Shown: in pieces, positions 1 to 7,420 of the stretch
How the letters are laid out: each line of letters begins with the position of its first letter
Position numbering within the stretch: the stretch's first letter is position 1
Origin: an uncultured Treponema sp.
Lineage (GTDB): Bacteria > Spirochaetota > Spirochaetia > Treponematales > Treponemataceae
Direction: 5' to 3'
Length of the DNA: 12,520 nt
Assembly: GCA_905373565.1 (NCBI GenBank)
Contig: CAJPTT010000027.1
Location: 1-12,520, forward strand
Translations under genes and position numbers: made by a program
The notes under the pieces: model-generated
The model's database searches: none
Told to the model about the DNA's origin: nothing
The model's input: only the letters and a program-made list of their open reading frames with translations

Positions 1-109
1 ACTAAAACCGGCATTTTATAATCCAATAGCATCCTTAAAAGCTAACCGAACTTTCAAGGATAATTAATTTATACCACAGAGAGGACGAATCCGCAAGAAA
101 AATAATTCC

Positions 110-1261
110 TTAAAATGTTTTGTTGCATTCAACAATCCGTTGCAGCTGCTCCCATTGGCTGTCCATAGATTTTATCAATGCAATTTGAGTGCGGACACGG
201 TCAAGATTATGGGTGGGTCGGGTAGTTTTGTAGTAAATATCGCCGTTTAGATAGTCGGTTAAAAAGCGGACAGCCATAATTTGGGTTAATGTTCTCCCCG
301 ATTCGGCGATAAGACTTTTTTCGTAAGCGGTTAAACAACCGCCTGCCGTGCCGAGGTATCCGTTTATTAATGCTTTAAAGATATTACAATCAAAGTGCAC
401 TTTCGAGAGGTCTTGTTCATCCTCGCAAGCGGTATTGGCTGCAGTACGGATAAGATCGCCCGTATCAAACAACACGGTTCCGGGCATCACCGTATCAAGA
501 TCGATTAAACAGATCGCTTCTCCGGTAGCGTCATCAAACAGGATGTTATTGAGTTTAGTGTCGTTATGAGTGATGCCGCGTTTTAGAGTTTCGTTTGCAA
601 GCCCATCGCTCAAGATCATCCCGCGAGCTCGATTTTCTTCCAAAAAAGCAAGTTCTTCGCGAACTGTTTCAAGCCGCCCCGCCGTATTGAGCGCAACGGC
701 ACGATCGAGCTGCTCATAGCGGCTGTGCATATTGTGAAAGTCAGGTATTGTTTCGTGCAGCGACGGACCACTGTAATCCGAAAGCTGCTGCTGAAAGATG
801 CCGACCGCAGCTCCAACTTTATACGCAAGAGCAGGACTGTCCATCTGTTCAAAGGTCGAAGCTTTTTCAATAAACAGATATGTCCGCCAATATTCACCGT
901 CCCGATCGACATAAAAGAACCGCCCGTCTTTTGTAGGAACAAGGGTCAATACCCGGCGAGAGGCGGAAATCGTGTCTTCTACAAGAAAACGGACGTCGGC
1001 GTTTACCTTTATATCCGTATCCTCTGCAAGCTTGGCTGCAATATGTTCGGTAATATGCCGAATATTTTCTACCACTTCTGCGGGCTTTTTAAACACCTGC
1101 TTATTAATCCGCTGATGCGTGTACCGTACCTGCGTCCCCGCCTGATTCCATACCGAAAGATATGTGTTGTTGATATGCCCTTTGCCGAAAGCTTGAAAAG
1201 ACTGCAAATCCCCGTAAATGTCAAACTGCTTAAAAATTTCCACCCTATCTTTATCGTTCAT
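110..1261 (-). CDS. APH-fold sugar kinase, N-acetylhexosamine 1-kinase (NahK)-like
   Basis: 383 aa cytoplasmic phosphotransferase of the aminoglycoside/choline kinase fold. The nucleotide-loop region near residues 25-35 reads FGKGHINNTY, followed by QRINKQVFKKP (50-60), both typical of the NahK-like branch. The catalytic loop THNDTKLNN (231-239) carries the Brenner HxDxxxxN motif, and the metal-binding IDLDTVMPG lies at 253-261. NahK enzymes phosphorylate GlcNAc/GalNAc at C1 with ATP in salvage of mucin or glycan sugars. That substrate is inferred from family resemblance; other sugars or amino alcohols are possible. The start has a good ribosome site (TTGAGGT, about 8 nt upstream). It sits 18 bp after the MerR gene and is probably the last gene of the der-merR unit. 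No lacto-N-biose phosphorylase or other pathway partner is visible here. Family call firm, substrate tentative. Confidence 0.85.
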   Translation of the reverse strand: MNDKDRVEIFKQFDIYGDLQSFQAFGKGHINNTYLSVWNQAGTQVRYTHQRINKQVFKKPAEVVENIRHITEHIAAKLAEDTDIKVNADVRFLVEDTISASRRVLTLVPTKDGRFFYVDRDGEYWRTYLFIEKASTFEQMDSPALAYKVGAAVGIFQQQLSDYSGPSLHETIPDFHNMHSRYEQLDRAVALNTAGRLETVREELAFLEENRARGMILSDGLANETLKRGITHNDTKLNNILFDDATGEAICLIDLDTVMPGTVLFDTGDLIRTAANTACEDEQDLSKVHFDCNIFKALINGYLGTAGGCLTAYEKSLIAESGRTLTQIMAVRFLTDYLNGDIYYKTTRPTHNLDRVRTQIALIKSMDSQWEQLQRIVECNKTF

Positions 1262-1279
1262 GTTGTTACCTCAACTGGA

Positions 1280-1624
1280 CTATTTAATTTTATTCTCTTG
1301 CAGCAGCCGGTACATATCGAGGAGTTCGCTGCGGATGCCGGAAAGCTCCGTAATCCGGCTGCTCCCTCCCTTGCCGGAAAGATCGGCGAGCAGCTGTTGT
1401 CCGGCGCCTTCAAGCGTAAACTTCCGTATCTCAATCAGATACTTCATACGGAAGATTAAATCGAGATGATGATCGGTATAGAGCCGCCTGCCCTGCTCAT
1501 CCTTTTGCGGACGTAAAAAGGGCAGCGCCTGCTCCCAGTAGCGGAGAACATGTGCCTTGATACCGGTTATCTTTTCAACTTCGCCGATCGAAAAGCCTGT
1601 CACGGTTTTACCCGGTCTTCCCAT
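1280..1624 (-). CDS. Small MerR-family transcriptional regulator
   Basis: 114 aa. An N-terminal MerR winged helix-turn-helix is clear: FSIGEVEKITGIKAHVLRYWEQALPFLRPQKDE (about 11-43), then GRRLYTDHHLDLIFRMKYLI. A short helical, probably coiled-coil dimerisation tail follows (about 75-112). There is no effector-binding domain and no cysteine cluster, so it is not a metal sensor of the classical MerR type. Its regulated target cannot be told from sequence. The start is ambiguous. The ATG at 1624 overlaps the end of der by 25 bp. A GTG at 1603-1601 would overlap the der stop as GTGA, a usual translational-coupling arrangement, and give 107 aa with the whole HTH intact. It lies between der and the NahK-like kinase gene and is probably co-transcribed with both. 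Confidence 0.88.
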   Translation of the reverse strand: MGRPGKTVTGFSIGEVEKITGIKAHVLRYWEQALPFLRPQKDEQGRRLYTDHHLDLIFRMKYLIEIRKFTLEGAGQQLLADLSGKGGSSRITELSGIRSELLDMYRLLQENKIK

Positions 1625-3087
1625 TTTACCCGGCTGCCCTTTACCCGTACCAGAAAGGGGATTGCGCTAAAGCCGAGGTCTTTCCGTATCCGGTTGGTGA
1701 TGTACCGGAGGTAGGACTCCGAGACAAGGTCGGGCTTATTGGCAAAGATTAAAAATTCAACCGGCCGTGCAGAGGTTTGCACCATATACTTGAGCGTAAA
1801 CGAATTGCGCTGCCCGTGCGGAGGTGGTACCGCCTCAAGCCAGTCCTTGAGCGCGAGGTTGAGCGCAGAGGTTTCTACCTTTTTTGTCAACTGATCGAAT
1901 AGTTCCAGTGCGGTGTTGAGCAGGTCGGGAATGCCGCTCCCTTTCTGTGCGGAAACGGGGACAATCGGCGCATATTCCATCTTGCCGAACATAATCTTGA
2001 TATGCTGCTCCGCATCGCGGAATTTTTTTTCGCCTTTCACCAAATCCCATTTATTCAACACAAAGATAACGCCCAGCCCCCGCTTGGTCGCCTGTACAAT
2101 GATTTTTTTATCCTGTTCGGTCAGCCCTTCCTCCGCATCGATCAGGTGAAACACAATGTCGGCATGTTCCAAGCTCTTCATTGCGCGGACAACTGAGTAA
2201 TATTCGATATCCTCTTTTACCTTTGCTTTGCGCCTAATTCCGGCAGTGTCTTGGATGATAAACTGTCTGTCTTTATAGAAAAACTCGCCTTCCACCACAT
2301 CGCGCGTTGTACCGGCAATCTCCGACACAATCGATGCGGAAGTCTTAGTCAGGTAGTTGCTGAGTGTGGACTTGCCGGTGTTCGGCTTACCGATAAGTGC
2401 GATGCGGATCGCGGTATCGGCGGGGGCTTCGCATACACGAGAAAAGTCCAAGCCCTTGGTTATCTCTTCGGCAAGCGGCGTAATATTGTCCCCGTGTTCG
2501 GCACTGATACACAGGAGTGTCGGAAAGCCGAAGCTGAGGTAGTTATAGGCTTCCGCTTCACCGCGCCCGCCTTCTGTTTTATTCACCGCAGTGATGAGCT
2601 TGTCCCAATAGGGACGCAGAAATCGGATAAATTCTTCGTCTTCCGCAGTGGGTGCAGAGGCCTCTAATAATAGAAGAATTTTATCGGCACGGCGGAGCGC
2701 TTCCTGCGTTTTTTCTATAACCAGCTCATCCATCAGGTCTTCTTTTTTGTCGCCGCTGCGGGTCAGCTTAAAACCGCCCGTGTCCATCAGCCGCACCGGT
2801 TTCCCGTTGATAATCGCCTGCGCCTCAATCGGGTCGCGGGTTACGCCGGGTGTCGGGTCGGTAATGGCACGGCGCTTCCGCAAAAACCGGTTGAATAGGG
2901 TAGACTTCCCTACATTCGGCCGCCCGGCAATCACCACAAGCGGCGTGTTCTCATATTTTTTGCGAAAGTCAAATTCCGCACCCGCAGCTTCCATGTCCGC
3001 ATCCGTATCATTGTACACGGCCGTATCTGTACCGAATGCCTCATTTTTATCGTTTCTTTCTGTATTCATCCTGTGATTGTTACTCAT
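1600..3087 (-). CDS. der: Ribosome-associated GTPase Der (EngA)
   Basis: 495 aa GTPase with tandem G domains, acting in assembly of the 50S ribosomal subunit. G domain 1: P-loop GRPNVGKS (55-62), TPGVTRD (79-85), DTGG (102-105) and NKTE (169-172). G domain 2: GKPNTGKS (233-240), AGTTRD (258-263), DTAGIRRK (280-287) and NKWD (345-348). The C-terminal KH-like RNA-binding domain covers about 400-495 and includes PPPHGQRN. The first G domain has Glu in place of the usual Asp in the G4 motif. An acidic, low-complexity extension of about 48 residues precedes the P-loop, whereas most Der proteins begin only a few residues before it. The ATG at 3087 is supported by AAGGA about 6-7 nt upstream, so the extension is probably real. 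Its own promoter lies at 3118-3146. First gene of der-merR-kinase. Confidence 0.97.
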   Translation of the reverse strand: MSNNHRMNTERNDKNEAFGTDTAVYNDTDADMEAAGAEFDFRKKYENTPLVVIAGRPNVGKSTLFNRFLRKRRAITDPTPGVTRDPIEAQAIINGKPVRLMDTGGFKLTRSGDKKEDLMDELVIEKTQEALRRADKILLLLEASAPTAEDEEFIRFLRPYWDKLITAVNKTEGGRGEAEAYNYLSFGFPTLLCISAEHGDNITPLAEEITKGLDFSRVCEAPADTAIRIALIGKPNTGKSTLSNYLTKTSASIVSEIAGTTRDVVEGEFFYKDRQFIIQDTAGIRRKAKVKEDIEYYSVVRAMKSLEHADIVFHLIDAEEGLTEQDKKIIVQATKRGLGVIFVLNKWDLVKGEKKFRDAEQHIKIMFGKMEYAPIVPVSAQKGSGIPDLLNTALELFDQLTKKVETSALNLALKDWLEAVPPPHGQRNSFTLKYMVQTSARPVEFLIFANKPDLVSESYLRYITNRIRKDLGFSAIPFLVRVKGSRVKWEDRVKP

Positions 3088-3117
3088 TATCTTTCCTTAC
3101 ACACTTACCGGATTGCA

Positions 3118-3146
3118 ATTATAGAAAATTACTGCAGCCCTCTCAA
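3118..3146 (-). promoter_or_regulatory. Promoter of der
   Basis: On the minus strand, TTGAGA (3146-3141), a 17-nt spacer, then a perfect TATAAT (3123-3118). Transcription would start near 3111, giving a leader of about 24 nt before the der ATG at 3087. This is a standard sigma-70-type layout, seen directly in the sequence. No equally good promoter was found for the divergent U32 gene in the same gap. Confidence 0.75.
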
Positions 3147-3208
3147 GCACCCTATTGCACTATCTGTACTATCTATGCAGCGCAATGCTTTTTCGCTATG
3201 ATTGCGGG

Positions 3209-5596
3209 ATGGTCGAGTTATTAGCGCCGGCGGGGAATCCCGAAGCATTGGAAGCAGCGATTGCGGAAGGGGCGGACGCCGTTTATTTAGGTTTAAAGAG
3301 CTTTAATGCCCGTATGCGGTCTTCAAACTTTGCATGGAATCAGTTTGAGGCAACGGTTGATGTACTGCATAAGCGGAATAAAAAAATATATGTTACCGTC
3401 AATACGGTTGTAACCGAGAATGAGATGGAGCGGCTCTACCGGTTTTTGGCATATCTCAACAATGTCGGCCCGGACGGCATTATCGTGCAGGATCTCGGGC
3501 TGATTCAAATGGCACACAAACACTTTCCGAATCTCAAGCTCCATGCTTCTACGCAGCTCAATATTGCGAGTGCAAAGGCAGCCAATGCGATGAGCCGCTG
3601 GGGGGTGTCGCGGACGGTACTTGCCCGGGAACTGAGCTTGGAAGAAATCCGCGCTGTCCATGCAAACACCTCCTGCGAGCTGGAGGTGTTCGTACACGGG
3701 GCGCTCTGTGTCAGCGAATCGGGCTTGTGCCTTTTTTCGAGCTATCTCGGCGGAAAGTCGGCAAACCGCGGGATGTGTACCCAAGCGTGCCGCCGCCTCT
3801 ACACGGCGCATGAGCCGGAAGGCGACCGTGAAGGTTACTTTTTCTCCCCCGCGGACTTACAGCTCATCGAGTATATCCCCGATCTGATACAGGCAGGCGT
3901 TGCCTCATTTAAAATAGAAGGAAGAATGAAAAGCGCCGAGTATGTCGGCACGGTGGTGTCCGCCTACCGATATGTCATCGACAACTGGGAAGCCGATAAA
4001 AAGGCGGCGGTCGAAACGGGCAAGCGTATCTTAGCGAACGACTTTGCACGGAAAAAGACCGGCTACCGCTTTAAAAGCACCCGCGCGGAAGAAGTGCTCA
4101 ACCCCGATCAGGCGGGCGGCACCGGTATCTACCTCGGCATTATCGACGGCATTAAAAAAGGCGCCGTGGAGGAAGTCCCGTTTAAAGACGGCACAAGAGC
4201 GGTACACTATGTACAGCTGAAAGACGGGCACTATACGCCGGAGAAAGGCGACTCGGTGCGCATTCATAAGAAGGACGACAGCGGACGCGAAAGCTGGAAA
4301 ATTCAGGATATAATGGAAAGCAAATCCGGTGCATGGCTGCAACTGCCTGCGGATTCCGGCAAAGGCGACAGCGTATATCTCTTGCAGACCAAGGCGATGA
4401 CCAAACGCTACTCGCATTTGCTGCCTGCCTCGCTCGAAAAATACCGCAAACAGCCCAACGACGAAGAGCTGCCGATGCTCACGCTCGAAGCAGGCTTTCC
4501 CACCCTTGCCGATACAAACAAGACTGCTTCCTCAAAATCGGCATCCGCGGCGCCTACCGAAGCTGCACTGCCCGCGAAATCGGCGGCTGCAACAACCGCA
4601 CCATCCACGCCCCCCGTCAAAAAAAGCCTTGCGAAAAAGCCTGCGGATATCTTCCCCGAAGGGCTCTACGTTCAGGTTTCTTCCATTGCAGATTTACATA
4701 CCATCCTTGCGGATAAACCGGTGCGGGTTATTATCAATTTGAATGAGGATACCTATCCGGCACTGACTGGACAACAGCCCAATCCGCAGCAGCAAAATCA
4801 GCAACAGGCAAAACCGCTGCCGTTCTCCAAACGGGAAATCTTTATTTCGCTTGATCCCTTCGTGCCGCAGGAACAGGAACCTATCCTTGCGGAGCAGCTT
4901 GAACAGTTGACTGCACAGGGGTATACGCAATTTATCGTGAATAATCCGGCGCATATTTCCATGCTCCGCAATAAAAAGAACTTTTTAGTCGCGGGACCGT
5001 ACCTCTACACCTTTAACTGCTGGGCGGTTTCGTGGCTGCAGGAGAACGGCATCTGCGCCTATATCCCCCCTGCCGAAAGCTCTCAGGCAAATATCGAAAC
5101 GGTGTTTGCGCCGGAGCTGCGCCCGCAGGTACTGCTGCCGCTTTTTTCGTATTCCGTGCTGTTCAGAATGCGCTTTACGCTGCCGAAAAACTACAACTTT
5201 CTCTACTTTTCCGACAAGCAGGGCGAAGCGTTTAGAGCTTTTTCTACACCGTCCGCCTCTTTTGTGCTGTCCGACAAGCCGTTCTCGGTTGTAGACCGCT
5301 ACCACGCTTTGCAGCATCATCAGTTCTCACGCTTTTTGCTGGATTTTTCGCATACGAGCGTTGAACGCCGCGCTTATCGGTTCATTTTACAGTCGCTGCG
5401 GAGCGGCACTCCCCTCCCCGACTCGGTGCGCTTTAACTGGAAGGAAGGCTTTTACGATCCGCAGCGGGTAGAAGAACTCAAACAGCTGGGGCAAAAATCG
5501 GCGGCAGAGCGCAGCGCCAAACGTTCCGGCGGACGAGCAAAACCGCCTAAAGGACGTTCACAGAACCGCCGACAAAATCAGACACACCGGAAATAA
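3209..5596 (+). CDS. U32 family protein (peptidase U32; probable Fe-S RNA hydroxylase, RlhA/TrhP type)
   Basis: 795 aa from the ATG at 3209. This start was chosen because U32 proteins begin MVELLAPAGNPEAL; the open frame continues upstream to 3155 and an ATG at 3185 is possible. The ribosome site is weak. The U32 signature is complete (E159-V-F-V-H-G-A-L-C167 ... G-L-C174), and C190 and C194 complete a four-cysteine set suitable for an iron-sulfur cluster. Family members first called collagenases include RlhA (23S rRNA C2501 hydroxylation) and TrhP (tRNA ho5U34), which use prephenate-derived chemistry; that role is an inference here. The U32 core is followed by a Ser/Ala/Thr/Lys/Pro-rich linker (436-478), a C-terminal region with a Gln/Asn-rich stretch (524-535), and a very basic tail (about 766-795) that could bind RNA. 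The last 50 bp overlap the end of the opposing HAD gene. Confidence 0.9.
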   Translation: MVELLAPAGNPEALEAAIAEGADAVYLGLKSFNARMRSSNFAWNQFEATVDVLHKRNKKIYVTVNTVVTENEMERLYRFLAYLNNVGPDGIIVQDLGLIQMAHKHFPNLKLHASTQLNIASAKAANAMSRWGVSRTVLARELSLEEIRAVHANTSCELEVFVHGALCVSESGLCLFSSYLGGKSANRGMCTQACRRLYTAHEPEGDREGYFFSPADLQLIEYIPDLIQAGVASFKIEGRMKSAEYVGTVVSAYRYVIDNWEADKKAAVETGKRILANDFARKKTGYRFKSTRAEEVLNPDQAGGTGIYLGIIDGIKKGAVEEVPFKDGTRAVHYVQLKDGHYTPEKGDSVRIHKKDDSGRESWKIQDIMESKSGAWLQLPADSGKGDSVYLLQTKAMTKRYSHLLPASLEKYRKQPNDEELPMLTLEAGFPTLADTNKTASSKSASAAPTEAALPAKSAAATTAPSTPPVKKSLAKKPADIFPEGLYVQVSSIADLHTILADKPVRVIINLNEDTYPALTGQQPNPQQQNQQQAKPLPFSKREIFISLDPFVPQEQEPILAEQLEQLTAQGYTQFIVNNPAHISMLRNKKNFLVAGPYLYTFNCWAVSWLQENGICAYIPPAESSQANIETVFAPELRPQVLLPLFSYSVLFRMRFTLPKNYNFLYFSDKQGEAFRAFSTPSASFVLSDKPFSVVDRYHALQHHQFSRFLLDFSHTSVERRAYRFILQSLRSGTPLPDSVRFNWKEGFYDPQRVEELKQLGQKSAAERSAKRSGGRAKPPKGRSQNRRQNQTHRK

Positions 5597-6728
5597 ATAG
5601 CCCCGTCGCTTCATCCCGATGCTGCACGATAATCGATGCATCGGGGGCATTGCGCTCGGCTAAACCGCGCTGTATCAGCGGATAGAGCTGTTCGTGCGGC
5701 TTCTGATTGCGGTACAGGATAAGCAGCAGCGCCTCATTTTTGAACGCATCCATCATCCAAAAATCGCCGTCGCTGTCGCCCGCTACAAGGATAGGAGCTT
5801 TCCCGCCGTGCCGCAGAGCAATCAACGTCCGTATCGCCTCCGCCTTTCCTTCCCGCCACGTTTGCGGAATGGAGTAATCCCGCTCATCGGTAAAAATACC
5901 GTCGGCATTCCGCAGCCGCCGTCTGCCGAACACTTGTTCGGGACGGAGACAGTAGCCATACGCAGGATTACAGGCAAACACCCGTACGCCGTCCTCCTGC
6001 GAGGCGGAGCAGATGTAGGGAGTAATGCCGTGTTCTTCAAAACGACGGAACAGCTCCCGTATTTCCGGCTGTATCCGTATACCCTTCCGGTACCTTGCGG
6101 TAACGACACCGGCTCGCCTTGCCTGCCGCACGGGTGATACGAGCGTGTATTGTTTTATTTCAGCGGTAAGCGCTTCGGCAATCGTTTTTTCTACAAGTGC
6201 ATTTAATTCGGGGAGCGTCATTCCCGTGCATACCGATTGCGAAATATCGGTATTGCAAACCGTTACCGCATACCGCATCAGCGTCAGAATTTTTGCCTTA
6301 AAATCAAGGTACTCCTCGGTTTGCACAACTTCCTTAAGCGGGAGCGTCCCGTTCAAATGTTGATATGAATGATATAAGAACCGGTAACGGTCATCCAAAT
6401 CCGCCGAAAGATCTGCTGCAGTGAGCTGCCGCCCTTCGCTATTAAAGCAGCCGACGAGCGAAATATCCTGCGGAATTTCGTGCCGAATGGTAACGGCAAA
6501 CTGTTCGGGCGTCAGATTGAAGCACAGGTGCTCAATCTGATATAGGAACAGACTGTCCTGTACATCGTAGAAGATACAGGTGAAATCCCAATCAAAGACG
6601 GCATAGTTATCCGCAAAAGCTTTTTCCGCAATCAAGCGTTCCAACCGCAGTTTGTTCTGTGGCTCCCAATTTCCGGTTAATGCCGGTTTATTTGTTTTAT
6701 GAGTCTTATTCGTTGTCTTGGTTTCCAT
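5547..6728 (-). CDS. HAD-superfamily phosphatase (phosphoserine phosphatase-like)
   Basis: 393 aa, probably cytoplasmic. All four HAD motifs are visible: nucleophile and acid/base FDWDFT (D46, D48, T50), motif II Ser241 in YICSAS, a candidate motif III Lys295 in WREGKAEAI, and metal-binding GDSDGD (317-322). The long stretch between motifs I and II (about 190 residues) forms a large helical cap, as in subfamily I enzymes such as SerB and related phosphatases. The substrate cannot be deduced. The gene follows sufU by 42 bp on the same strand without an obvious terminator, and is probably co-transcribed with it. A GGA sequence about 10 nt before the ATG serves as a fair ribosome site. The Lys/Thr/Asn-rich first 17 residues look poorly conserved. 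Its 3' end overlaps the U32 gene tail to tail. Confidence 0.85.
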   Translation of the reverse strand: METKTTNKTHKTNKPALTGNWEPQNKLRLERLIAEKAFADNYAVFDWDFTCIFYDVQDSLFLYQIEHLCFNLTPEQFAVTIRHEIPQDISLVGCFNSEGRQLTAADLSADLDDRYRFLYHSYQHLNGTLPLKEVVQTEEYLDFKAKILTLMRYAVTVCNTDISQSVCTGMTLPELNALVEKTIAEALTAEIKQYTLVSPVRQARRAGVVTARYRKGIRIQPEIRELFRRFEEHGITPYICSASQEDGVRVFACNPAYGYCLRPEQVFGRRRLRNADGIFTDERDYSIPQTWREGKAEAIRTLIALRHGGKAPILVAGDSDGDFWMMDAFKNEALLLILYRNQKPHEQLYPLIQRGLAERNAPDASIIVQHRDEATGLFISGVSDFVGGSVNVL

Positions 6729-6770
6729 GTCTGATGTTCCGGTGAGGTTGTCCTGAAATGCCCGCTAATC

Positions 6771-7193
6771 TTATTTAAGCAGTACCTGTGCGCTGTGCCA
6801 GCTCAGTGTCGCGCATTTGATGCGGGCAGGCATTTCGGCAAAATAGCTGAGAATCTGCGCATCGCCGAGGCTCTCCAATTCTTCCTCGGACTGCGGCTTA
6901 CCTGCCATCATATTAAAAAACACCTCAAGACAATGCTGAGCCTCTTTAACCGTTTTACCTTTGATTAAATCGATCAGCATATTGGTAGAAGCGGTTGAAA
7001 CCGCACAACCGGCGCCTAAAAAAGAAGCGTCCTCAACAATCCCGTCCTTTTGCTTAATCAGCAAAGTTAAATCGTCGCCGCAGCTGGGGTTATGCCCGCG
7101 CTCAATACCGGTCGCTCCGTCCAACTGATGTTTATGTTCGGTTCTCCGCGAATAATCCAATAATGTTTGTTGATATACCGTTTCGATGCTCAC
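6771..7193 (-). CDS. sufU: SufU-type Fe-S cluster assembly protein (NifU/IscU N-like)
   Basis: 140 aa, cytoplasmic. The three invariant cysteines of the IscU/SufU fold are present with their usual neighbours: C38 in NPSCGD (with D40), C63 in GAGCAVS, and C127 in RIKCATLSW. About 20 residues lie between the C63 region and the C-terminal Cys segment beyond what IscU has, matching the SufU branch, in which the protein relays sulfur from the SufS desulfurase. No sufS, sufB or sufD lies in the window, so partners must be elsewhere. The start is GTG (7193-7191), supported by a strong GAGGAG 6 nt upstream. It has a good promoter at 7250-7278. The downstream partner is the HAD gene. In context, the U32 protein nearby may be an Fe-S client, but no direct link can be shown. 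Confidence 0.93.
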   Translation of the reverse strand: MSIETVYQQTLLDYSRRTEHKHQLDGATGIERGHNPSCGDDLTLLIKQKDGIVEDASFLGAGCAVSTASTNMLIDLIKGKTVKEAQHCLEVFFNMMAGKPQSEEELESLGDAQILSYFAEMPARIKCATLSWHSAQVLLK

Positions 7194-7249
7194 GTCCCGC
7201 TCCTCTATTGCTATCGCTCAAAAGGTTTAATCCAAAAAGTTCGGTGATG

Positions 7250-7278
7250 ATTTTACACGAAAGAGTACTGTATTTCAA
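7250..7278 (-). promoter_or_regulatory. Promoter of sufU-HAD unit
   Basis: Minus strand: TTGAAA (7278-7273), a 17-nt spacer, TAAAAT (7255-7250). Predicted start of transcription near 7243, giving a leader of about 50 nt before the GTG of sufU. Confidence 0.7.
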
Positions 7279-7307
7279 TGAACGGATGATACCCATCTGC
7301 CAAAAAA

Positions 7308-7339
7308 TTGTGCGAAATTTTGAATAAAATTTCGTACAA
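7308..7339. repeat. 32-bp palindrome between sufU and the DUF368 gene
   Basis: TTGTGCGAAATTTT (7308-7321), loop GAAT, then AAAATTTCGTACAA (7326-7339): 14-base arms with a single G-T mismatch (a G-U pair in RNA). It ends one base before the proposed -35 element of the DUF368 promoter and about 30 bp upstream of the sufU -35 element. That position suits an operator for a dimeric regulator shared by both genes. On the minus strand the hairpin is followed by six T residues, so it could also act as an intrinsic terminator, although no gene would need one there. Function is inferred; the repeat itself is certain. Confidence 0.7.
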
Positions 7340-7340
7340 A

Positions 7341-7370
7341 AAGACAGCAGCCGCCTAAAATATTTATAAT
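7341..7370 (+). promoter_or_regulatory. Promoter of the DUF368 gene
   Basis: AAGACA (7341-7346, four of six -35 consensus bases), an 18-nt spacer, then a perfect TATAAT (7365-7370). Start of transcription would be near 7377, about 44 nt before the ATG at 7421. The weak -35 and adjacent palindrome suggest that expression may be regulated. Confidence 0.6.
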
Positions 7371-7420
7371 GCGGAATCCCTGTTCCTGATATTAGATACC
7401 CTAGCAATTACCGTTGATTT

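Noticed and set aside
1..109. Possible gene start or promoter at the left edge (minus-strand ATGs at 32 and 14, TATAAT at 16-21)
   Set aside because: The ribosome site is absent or touches the ATG, only a few codons are visible, and no matched -35 element was found.
725..1459. 244-codon plus-strand open frame opposite the kinase and MerR genes
   Set aside because: It lies antisense to two genes with clear family motifs, has no ribosome site and gives a Cys/Arg-rich composition typical of a shadow frame.
3665..3690. Perfect 9-bp inverted repeat AACACCTCC / GGAGGTGTT inside the U32 gene
   Set aside because: It encodes the conserved NTSCELEVF segment next to the U32 signature, so coding constraint is a sufficient explanation; no internal gene start is apparent.
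7132..7407. 91-codon minus-strand open frame covering the sufU / DUF368 gap
   Set aside because: It overlaps the sufU start in another frame, runs through both promoters and the palindrome, and its sequence shows no family features.
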